Positions 1 through 5,198 of a DNA stretch of 7,701 nt are shown here, piece by piece; position 1 is the first letter of the stretch; each line of letters starts with the position of its first letter. The DNA lies in NCBI GenBank assembly GCA_049515555.1, contig JBEKTY010000269.1:1-7701 (forward strand). The letters run 5' to 3'. A program made the translations under genes and the position numbers. Under the pieces are notes generated by a model. The model was given only the letters and a program-made list of their open reading frames with translations. It was not told the origin of the DNA and did not search any database. The stretch is from JBEKTY01 sp049515555. Its GTDB lineage: Bacteria; Planctomycetota; Planctomycetia; Pirellulales; Thermoguttaceae.

Positions 1-422
1 CTCGGCACCGACAGCGGTGGATTCGCTTGCGCTCTGGGTCTGCCATGACCATCTCCCCATCCGTGGAAGCGGAACAGGCAGATTATACCAATGGCTAAGT
101 TATTTCTTAACAGCAACTTAGTGTCACGCCCTGGCAAGACCCCGAACCATGCCTCTGGCGGCCTGCGTTTGCAGGCTGGCTCCGGAGCAGCCGTTGCCAG
201 CGGGGCTCAAGGTTGGGGCCGCGGCCGTGTTCGTCGCATTGCGAACGACTTCCGCCTTTGATCATTGGTCTCCTTCTCTGTCGGATAGATTTTCTTCCCG
301 GCCGCTTGTAAACTGGCCCGAGGCCGATTACGCTGACAGATTGGCATTTGCGCTTCGTGACCCACGCCGAGCAGTGCCCGTAATGAGATTCGATCCGCCG
401 CCGAACTCGAAGGAGTTTTCCG
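1..422. other. Intergenic leader with no convincing gene
   Basis: No reading frame here resembles a known protein. The 97-codon frame from 149 to 442 on the plus strand has no family features and runs over the start of the next gene, so I do not call it. Two small symmetric elements lie side by side: a hairpin at 161-176 (GCCTGC, loop GTTT, GCAGGC) and a 10-bp palindrome GCTCCGGAGC at 179-188. Neither is followed by a T-run, so they are weak as terminators of a gene lying upstream of the window. A shorter hairpin (229-246) is also possible. Bases 85-125 are AT-richer than their surroundings and are the likeliest place for a promoter, but I see no clean -35/-10 pair. Confidence 0.5.
410..415 (+). 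promoter_or_regulatory. Shine-Dalgarno site of the PEP-CTERM gene
   Basis: AAGGAG lies 7 bases before the ATG at 423. This spacing supports that ATG as the start, although it places about 40 residues ahead of the hydrophobic signal segment. A second ATG at 428 is in another frame and stops after four codons. Confidence 0.65.
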
Positions 423-1892
423 ATGCGATGTTTGATCGCTGATCTGGGGGATTCTCGTTTCCGTGGAAACGTGTCTGCTGTCGGCGGAGCACTGATCCAT
501 TTCGGCGCACTCGCGTGCCGATCCGTGGCATCGCGGCGTGAGCGGACGGGGTGGTTGACTCTCTGGCTGCTTTTGGCTCCTCGCGCCGCCGCACTGCTGT
601 TGACTGCACTGTCCTTGATGTCCGAAGTCGAGGCACAGACTTACACCACTCTCTACAACTTCGTACCCGGGTCTGGCGCGGGCTCGACCGGCTATCCCCC
701 AAGTACTGCACTGACTCAGCTTGGTTCAGCACTCTACGGGGATACCACCTGGGGAGGGCCAGCAAACGCCGGCACGATTTTCAGCGTGGGAATGAACGGC
801 GGCAACTACACGGTCCTGCACAGCTTCGGCGTCTCGGGCGACGGGGGTCCGGGCTTGTACGCAGTGTCGCCCTTCACCGCCATGACGGCTGTTGGCTCAG
901 CCATCTATGGTACAACGTACGGCGGTGGCACGAATAACGAAGGAAGCCTATTCAAAATCAACTCCGGTGGCGGCGGATATACGATCCTGCACTCGTTCGG
1001 CGGTGGAGGTGACGGTAATCAGCCCATCACCACTCTGCTCGACGTCGGTTCGACCCTCTACGGCACGTGTACAGCCGGCGGCAGCAGTGGCGGGGGTACG
1101 ATCTTCACGATCAATTCCAGCGGCGGCTACAGTACTCTCTACTCTTTCAGCGGCGGGACCCAGACCGAGGGCCCAAGCTGCGGCCTGACGCTGGTTGGTT
1201 CCGAGCTTTACGGGACAGTCTTTCACGGTGGAACACACGCTCTGGGCGAGATTTTCAGCATTAACACAAACGGCAGCGGGTTCACGGATTTGTACAACTT
1301 TACCGGTCTTGCGGACGGGGAACAGCCGTACGGCACCCTAGCGACCGACGGTTCAAATCTCTATGGCGTCAACAGCTCCGGAGGCACCCACTACTCGGGG
1401 GTGCTCTATCGAATCGCGCTGAACGGATCTGGTTTCACCGTTCTTAATAATGACACGAACGGTAGCTTCAGCACGTCCCCACCGACGCTGGTTGGATCCA
1501 CGCTGTATTGCGACGGTGGAGGAAGCAATCGCAATGACATTTTTCAGATCAACACCAACGGCACGGGATATAAGGAACTGTATACGTTCCCGAATGGGAC
1601 ATATAGCGGCAGTAGCCTGCTCTTCAATGGCGGTATGCTCTACGGCACCGATCAGTTCGGCGGCGCGAATGGGCAGGGCACGGTATTCGCGCTGTCCCTC
1701 GTCACGCCCGAACCGTCCACCCTCGCCGTGCTTTCCGCCGGTGCCCTCGGGCTGGTCGGCTACGGGTGGCGGCATCGCAGGGCAGCAAGAAGAACTGCGA
1801 AGCCAGCGGCCCTCGACCAACCCGACGCCCCAGCCATCCTGTCGTTCCCTTCGCATTCGCCTCCGGCGAACGCGGCACGAAAGGCAGCTTGA
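423..1892 (+). CDS. Secreted GloVer-repeat protein with PEP-CTERM sorting signal
   Basis: Predicted exported protein of 489 residues. A basic, unusually long N-region (1-43) precedes a hydrophobic signal segment (about 44-66), with a plausible cleavage site after V69-E70-A71. Residues 74-425 contain about seven repeats of 45-57 residues. Each has a core like 'LYGTxxxGG' (starting near 104, 161, 212, 262, 313, 361 and 406), then 'G-x-[IV]-F-x-I' and an aromatic strand such as 'LHSF' or 'LYNF'. This matches the Gloeobacter/Verrucomicrobia ('GloVer') repeat family of choice-anchored proteins. Seven units suggest a seven-bladed beta-propeller; the leading strand 'YTTLYNF' (74-80) could complete the last, incomplete blade. 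The C-terminus has the PEP-CTERM tripartite signal: P429-E430-P431, a hydrophobic stretch (433-449), then an Arg cluster (450-457). Such signals direct processing by an exosortase in the inner membrane. Oddly, 32 more residues follow the Arg cluster. The ligand or role is unknown. An AAGGAG site supports the start. Confidence 0.9.
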   Translation: MRCLIADLGDSRFRGNVSAVGGALIHFGALACRSVASRRERTGWLTLWLLLAPRAAALLLTALSLMSEVEAQTYTTLYNFVPGSGAGSTGYPPSTALTQLGSALYGDTTWGGPANAGTIFSVGMNGGNYTVLHSFGVSGDGGPGLYAVSPFTAMTAVGSAIYGTTYGGGTNNEGSLFKINSGGGGYTILHSFGGGGDGNQPITTLLDVGSTLYGTCTAGGSSGGGTIFTINSSGGYSTLYSFSGGTQTEGPSCGLTLVGSELYGTVFHGGTHALGEIFSINTNGSGFTDLYNFTGLADGEQPYGTLATDGSNLYGVNSSGGTHYSGVLYRIALNGSGFTVLNNDTNGSFSTSPPTLVGSTLYCDGGGSNRNDIFQINTNGTGYKELYTFPNGTYSGSSLLFNGGMLYGTDQFGGANGQGTVFALSLVTPEPSTLAVLSAGALGLVGYGWRHRRAARRTAKPAALDQPDAPAILSFPSHSPPANAARKAA

Positions 1893-2594
1893 TTTGGCAC
1901 GTCGAAGGGCGTCGGTGCCATCGGTCTGGCAGCCGGTCTTTGATTGATCAGCTTTCTGGTTGTCTTACCAAGCCAACGCTTTGCAAAGTGCCATCGCTCC
2001 CGGACGTAACCTGCGGCGGTCACCCCCACCGACGCAGCCAACGAAAGATCGCTCGCCTACTTCGGTCACATCGACCGACGCACCAAAACGGCATCGGCGG
2101 AGCACCGCAAAGGCTGGCCGGTGGCCCGGCGGACCGCCTGCCAACCGGCGCGGGGGGAGGATTCGGACGGGCTCCGGCCCGCCGTCGGCGCCCGCCGTCG
2201 CGCACAACCTTCGCGCCCGCTTGGGCCATCCGCCCCCGCAGCGCCCCACGACTGTCCCGGCGCAATGGGGTACAAACTGTGACACGTAGAGTGCAAGCAC
2301 GGGGAAGAATGGCGGCAAGTGCCACCTGGAGTCAACGCCGGGCCGAACACCGGCGTGCGGCGGAAAGCCCGATGGATCGGGCTGGATTCCGCGGCAACCG
2401 CACCCGAAACTGGGCCAGCTTTCGGGGCCGCCCGTTGGCAGCCGGCGGTTGTCAGTTGGCGGTGGCCGTCAACGTGAATGCCGCGAGAACCTGGCAGCCC
2501 CCTCGATGTTGGGCCGGTTCCCGCCTCAAGAAAGTTTCAGAAACCGGGCTTGCGGTTTGGACAAAGATATGATACGATACGTCTGTATATGTAT
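1893..2594. other. Gene-poor 700-bp spacer
   Basis: Several frames stay open here only because the DNA is GC-rich. Their products are Arg/Pro/Gly-rich and match no family I recognise, and frames overlap on both strands without one dominating. The region may be an eroded gene or simply spacer. A weak hairpin just after the PEP-CTERM stop (TGGCAC at 1895-1900 pairing with GTGCCA at 1915-1920, 14-nt loop) lacks a U-tract and is a poor terminator candidate. The only strong structure is the hairpin pair at 2335-2403, listed separately. Confidence 0.5.
2335..2403. other. Overlapping strong hairpins, possible structured RNA
   Basis: GTGCGG (2355-2360) pairs with CCGCAC (2398-2403). Inside it CGGAA (2361-2365) pairs with TTCCG (2387-2391), and AGCCCGA (2366-2372) pairs with TCGGGCT (2377-2383) around a TGGA loop. 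That is 18 base pairs within 49 nt, with unpaired GGA (2384-2386) and CGGCAA (2392-2397) only on the 3' side. A competing hairpin, ACGCCGG (2335-2341) with CCGGCGT (2350-2356), shares two bases with the outer stem, so the two could be alternative folds. No T-run follows, so this is not a standard terminator. It may be a small RNA or leader element, or an isolated intergenic palindrome. I do not recognise a known family. Confidence 0.35.
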
Positions 2595-2678
2595 GGGATT
2601 AGGGATTAGGGGCGAGGGGCGAGGAATGGGGAGGAGGGGGCGGAGTTCCCAAGACCGAAGCCCCAAGACCCAAGACGC
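2595..2678. repeat. Heptamer-phased array 1 (GGGATTA to AAGACCC)
   Basis: Twelve consecutive 7-mers stay in one register: GGGATTA twice, GGGGCGA twice, then G-rich variants (2623-2643), AGTTCCC, and finally AAGACCG, AAGCCCC, AAGACCC and AAGACGC (2651-2678). The motif changes from G-rich to AAGACCC-like without loss of the 7-nt phase. Reverse-strand reading of the last block gives TCTTGGG-type units, the same kind as at 6579-6592 in the array before rsmH. No gene is encoded; open frames across it are products of the repeat. Confidence 0.8.
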
Positions 2679-2867
2679 CGCCCGAGCCCTTACCTTTGGT
2701 GCAACCGGCTGGACAATTCGGGGCAATAAAGCCCGCAAGTCGAACACGTACCTCACAAGGCGTATACTTTTACGTTCACCGGCCGAATTGTAACCACAAG
2801 CCGGAACACGGGTTACAGACTTGTCGAACAGCGTAAGTTTCGAACGGGGTACGGAGGCGTTCGACGA

Positions 2868-3056
2868 GCTGAGGGGCGACGGGTGAGTGGCGACGGGTGA
2901 GTGGCGAGGGGTGAGTGGCGAGGGGTGAGTGGCGAGGGATGAGTGGCGAGGGATGAGGGATCATTAACGAGCCACCAGCCACGAGCCACGAGGGGCGAGG
3001 GGCGAGGGGCGAGGGATAGAGGGAGGAGGCGCGAGGGATGAGTGGCGAGGGGCGAG
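2868..3056. repeat. Heptamer-phased array 2 with a 14-bp higher-order unit
   Basis: Six 14-bp units fill 2875-2958. Units 1-2 are GGCGACGGGTGAGT, 3-4 GGCGAGGGGTGAGT, and 5-6 have GATGAG in the second half. Each is a pair of heptamers (GGCGAGG plus GGTGAGT). After an interruption (2959-2965) the same 7-nt register continues as AACGAGC, CACCAGC, CACGAGC, CACGAGG and then GGCGAGG three times (2994-3014). Near 3022-3029 the register shifts by one base and further CGAG-bearing heptamers run to 3056. The stepwise change of neighbouring units (two of each type in order) suggests growth by local duplication. There are no spacers, so it is not a CRISPR array. Confidence 0.85.
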
Positions 3057-3074
3057 GGTTGGAGCAAGTGGAAT

Positions 3075-3197
3075 GACGCGGGGACGCGGGGACGCGGGGA
3101 CGCGGAGATTGCCGGTGTCATGTGTGTCCCGTGTCTCCTTGTCCCCTTGTCTCCGCGTCCCCGTGTCCCCGCGTCCCCGCGTCCCCGTGTCTCCGCG
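3075..3197. repeat. Octamer array folded as a 34-bp inverted repeat
   Basis: The left arm (3075-3108) is four copies of an 8-mer of the GACGCGGG type. The right side (3134-3197) is eight in-phase octamers of its complement (TCCCCGCG, TCCCCGTG, TCTCCGCG, TCCCCTTG). Left arm 3075-3108 and 3150-3183 are complementary at 33 of 34 positions, with a 41-base loop. The array starts 16 bases beyond the stop of the minus-strand zinc-ribbon gene and would form a very stable hairpin in its transcript, so it may end transcription or stabilise the 3' end. No U-tract follows, so a classical intrinsic terminator is not shown. Confidence 0.85.
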
Positions 3198-3213
3198 TCG
3201 TGCGCGTCCCCCG

Positions 3214-4020
3214 TTATTGTGCCGCCTCGCCCGGCATTTCCTTTACACCGCGGAGGATGACACGAACCACCGTATCCCAGGGAATAATGGTCACGGTGTA
3301 GGAATCGTCAGGGTCTTTGGCCAGCAGGACGGCGCAGGTCTGTTGCGAAAGGGAGGGCACGAAGCCTTCGGGCAGCACGACGCCGCCGTTGTTCAGGTGC
3401 ACTTCGACCCGGCTGCCCGGGCCCTTAAGGGCCCAGAAGCGGGCAAAGAGTTGACCCAAGGGGTGCGCGGCCGTGGCGTGCGCCGAGCCCTCGGCCACCA
3501 GCGCCATCGAGCCTGCGGAACTGCTGGCCGGTTCGGCCGTCAATGTGGCCGACGAGCCCGCCGGCATGGCCGGCTCGGCCGGTTGAGCCGCGTCGGCCGC
3601 GGCGGGGGGACTGCCGGCGGGGGCTTCTTCCAGGCTGATCTGCTCGTCGGGCCGGGCGCCGCCCAGCTCATCGAGCACGGGGATGCGGAAGCGGGAACCG
3701 CACTCGGGGCACTCGCCCGGCCGGCCTTGCAGGCTGGCCGGTCCGTGCAGGTGGTGGCCGTTGGGGCAGAGGAACTCGATCTGCGGCTCCTTGACGGCGG
3801 AAGGCGGGCGATCGGCACCACCGGCAGGGGGTGCGTCGGGAGCCCCGCTCGCCTCCGCCGCCGACACGGCCACGTCGGAATCGCCCGTCATGGCGGGGGC
3901 CGGTTCGTTTGGTCCGGGAATGCGGAATCTGACGCCGCACTTCGGACATTTGGCCGCCCGGCCCACCTGCTCGTCCGGACAACGGATCTTGTGCCCGTGA
4001 GGGCAGAGGAATTCGATCAT
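3214..4020 (-). CDS. Double zinc-ribbon protein with small beta-rich C-terminal domain
   Basis: Protein of 268 residues, probably cytoplasmic (no signal or membrane segment). Two similar zinc-ribbon modules sit at 2-35 and 81-114. Each reads 'IEFLCPxGH', then about 15 residues, then 'CPxCGxRFRIP'. Likely metal ligands are C6, H10, C25 and C28 in the first, and C85, H89 or H90, C104 and C107 in the second. In both, the expected second Cys of the first knuckle is replaced by Gly-His. An Ala/Pro-rich linker separates them and a second Ala/Pro/Ser-rich linker spans about 115-185. The C-terminal part (about 186-262) contains 'VEVHLNNGGVVLPEG' and then alternating hydrophobic strands ending 'IIPWDTVVRVI', reminiscent of an Sm/Hfq-like small barrel; this is inference. 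The frame stays open 100 codons further upstream, but that part is translated repeat DNA; M1 at 4020 starts the homologous domain and has a ribosome site. It is divergent from another zinc-ribbon gene. Function unknown. Confidence 0.75.
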   Translation of the reverse strand: MIEFLCPHGHKIRCPDEQVGRAAKCPKCGVRFRIPGPNEPAPAMTGDSDVAVSAAEASGAPDAPPAGGADRPPSAVKEPQIEFLCPNGHHLHGPASLQGRPGECPECGSRFRIPVLDELGGARPDEQISLEEAPAGSPPAAADAAQPAEPAMPAGSSATLTAEPASSSAGSMALVAEGSAHATAAHPLGQLFARFWALKGPGSRVEVHLNNGGVVLPEGFVPSLSQQTCAVLLAKDPDDSYTVTIIPWDTVVRVILRGVKEMPGEAAQ

Positions 4021-4031
4021 ACCGTGTGCAG

Positions 4032-4039
4032 CCTCCCCC
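4032..4039 (-). promoter_or_regulatory. Shine-Dalgarno-like site of the zinc-ribbon gene
   Basis: On the minus strand GGGGGAGG lies 11 bases before the ATG at 4020. The spacing is a little long, but it favours this start over the far upstream ATG at 4320. Confidence 0.5.
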
Positions 4040-4127
4040 GCCGGAAAGACTCTTACTGTTGATACTAGCTTACGGCGGGGGAAGATACAACCAGAGTCAC
4101 AATCATAATTCTCGGCCGCCCGAGGCT

Positions 4128-4197
4128 CGTAGTGACCCGATTTATCGGGTTTGGAGAGTGTGAACAGGTCAAGGACCGCATGAATGCGGTCACTACG
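4128..4197. repeat. 70-bp three-arm palindromic element, copy A
   Basis: Ends are perfect 10-bp inverted repeats (CGTAGTGACC and GGTCACTACG). Within are two hairpins: ACCCGAT with ATCGGGT (element positions 8-23) and GACCGCAT with ATGCGGTC (47-64). The outer stem plus both hairpins can form a three-way junction with a free linker at 24-47. The copy at 7617-7686 is identical at 66 of 70 positions. There is no coding capacity, so if it moved it did so as a MITE-like or REP-like passenger. It lies in the divergent promoter region. Confidence 0.9.
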
Positions 4198-4204
4198 AAC
4201 GATT

Positions 4205-4228
4205 ACTGCTGGGCAAGCCAGCAGTGGC
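4205..4228. repeat. CTGCTGG palindromic repeat, copy 1
   Basis: ACTGCTGG (4205-4212), loop GCAAG, CCAGCAGT (4218-4225). The 24 bases 4205-4228 recur exactly at 4378-4401. It begins 7 bases after the end of 70-bp element copy A. Confidence 0.85.
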
Positions 4229-4309
4229 GCCCCCTTCCGGCACCGGCTATTCTCGGCGGCCGGGGCCGGTCCCGCATGCCCTGGGGCATTCCTTGACAGC
4301 CGGGCCGGC

Positions 4310-4363
4310 GGCGGGGACACTTAACCGTTCCCGATGGCCACGGTTTGCATCCTTGGAAACCGC
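4310..4363. repeat. 54-bp direct repeat, copy 1
   Basis: Matches 4406-4459 at 52 of 54 positions, an offset of 96 bases. The two differences are adjacent (4332-4333 versus 4428-4429). The repeat contains GGGGACACTTAACCGTTC near its start and ends in CCTTGGAAACCGC. The second CTGCTGG palindrome lies between the copies, so the duplication probably took the palindrome with it or was split by it. Confidence 0.85.
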
Positions 4364-4375
4364 GCAGTGTTAGAA

Positions 4376-4459
<84 letters not shown>

Positions 4460-4519
4460 TGGGAGTCTAGAGTCTAAGTGGCCGCCTTTGGAAACCGCGC
4501 AGCGCCTTGAGTCTAAAGC

Positions 4520-5197
4520 ATGTCGATCCTCGTCGTCTGTCCCGGCTGCAAGAAGAGTTTTCAGGTCCACGACAAGTTCGCCGGCAAGTCGGGTCCCTGT
4601 CCCAAGTGCAAGGCCACGATCCGCGTGCCGGCGAAGGCCGAAGAGGTCAAGGTCCACGGGGGCGAAGACTTCGCCACGGGCGGCCGCAGCGTCGAGGGCA
4701 AACTGGTCCTGAAGCCCATCGGGCGGACGCAGGTCCAGATCCGTCCGCTCGTGGCCGGGGCCTTTGCCGCCGCCGCGGCCGTCGTGGTGGGACTGGCCTG
4801 GGCCGATCGCTGGGTCGGGCTGCTGCAAAGCCTGCCGCTGCGGGCCCTGGGACTGCTGGTCATCTCGCCGGTCCTGGTCCTGGCGGCCTACACTTTTCTC
4901 CGCGACGACGAGCTGGAACCCTACCGCGGCCGGGAACTGTATCTCCGCATCGCCGCCTGCGCGGCCGTATACCTGATCCTGTGGGCCGGACTGGGCTACG
5001 TCAGGCCCTACCTCTCGCCCGACGAGATCTGGCAGTGGGTGATCGTCGTCGCGCCGCTGGAAGGCATCGGCACCATGGCCGCCTGCCTGGCACTCGATCT
5101 CGAGCCCGGCAACGGCTGCTGCCACTATACGTTCTATCTGCTGACGACGGTGCTCTTGGGCTGGATCGGCGGGCTGGGGTGGGTGTGGGCCATATGA
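4520..5197 (+). CDS. Zinc-ribbon integral membrane protein of unknown function
   Basis: Predicted inner-membrane protein of 225 residues. The N-terminus is a classic four-Cys zinc ribbon: C7-P-G-C10 and C27-P-K-C30, followed by 'ATIRVPA', a form common in planctomycete proteins. After a charged linker (38-76) come about five hydrophobic segments, near 77-96, 106-126, 141-160, 172-192 and 203-224; the ribbon would thus be a small domain next to the membrane. Between segments 4 and 5 is the distinctive 'LDLEPGNGCCHYTFYLL'. I do not recognise the membrane domain as a named family. The start is the first ATG after an in-frame TAA at 4514, with no good Shine-Dalgarno sequence; the leader is repeat DNA. 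It stops one base before the HD-domain gene, so the two are almost certainly co-transcribed and may share a process. The ribbon resembles those of the divergent minus-strand gene but is fully Cys-based. Confidence 0.8.
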   Translation: MSILVVCPGCKKSFQVHDKFAGKSGPCPKCKATIRVPAKAEEVKVHGGEDFATGGRSVEGKLVLKPIGRTQVQIRPLVAGAFAAAAAVVVGLAWADRWVGLLQSLPLRALGLLVISPVLVLAAYTFLRDDELEPYRGRELYLRIAACAAVYLILWAGLGYVRPYLSPDEIWQWVIVVAPLEGIGTMAACLALDLEPGNGCCHYTFYLLTTVLLGWIGGLGWVWAI

Positions 5198-5198
5198 G

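Noticed and set aside
149..442. 97-codon plus-strand open frame in the leader
   Set aside because: No ribosome site or family features, and it overlaps the better supported start at 423.
1766..2572. 268-codon plus-strand open frame
   Set aside because: Begins inside the PEP-CTERM gene and encodes Arg/Pro-rich sequence of no recognisable family; typical of GC-rich non-coding DNA.
2554..2582. Promoter-like TTGCGG, 17 bases, TACGAT
   Set aside because: Weak match to consensus and no gene follows on the plus strand.
2875..3021. CRISPR-like appearance of a regular short repeat
   Set aside because: Units are contiguous with no unique spacers, and no cas gene is present.
2776..3121. Minus-strand frames giving 'SPLATHPSPLTPRH'-type repeat peptides
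   Set aside because: A 7-bp DNA repeat read in triplets automatically gives a seven-residue peptide repeat; no start context or other coding sign.
3042..3260. Plus-strand frame giving 'SPRPRVPASPRPRV'-type peptides
   Set aside because: Translation of the octamer array and its inverted copy.
4021..4320. 100-residue N-terminal extension of the minus-strand zinc-ribbon gene
   Set aside because: It is translated from the 70-bp element and other repeats; the zinc-ribbon homology starts right at the ATG at 4020, which has a purine-rich ribosome site.
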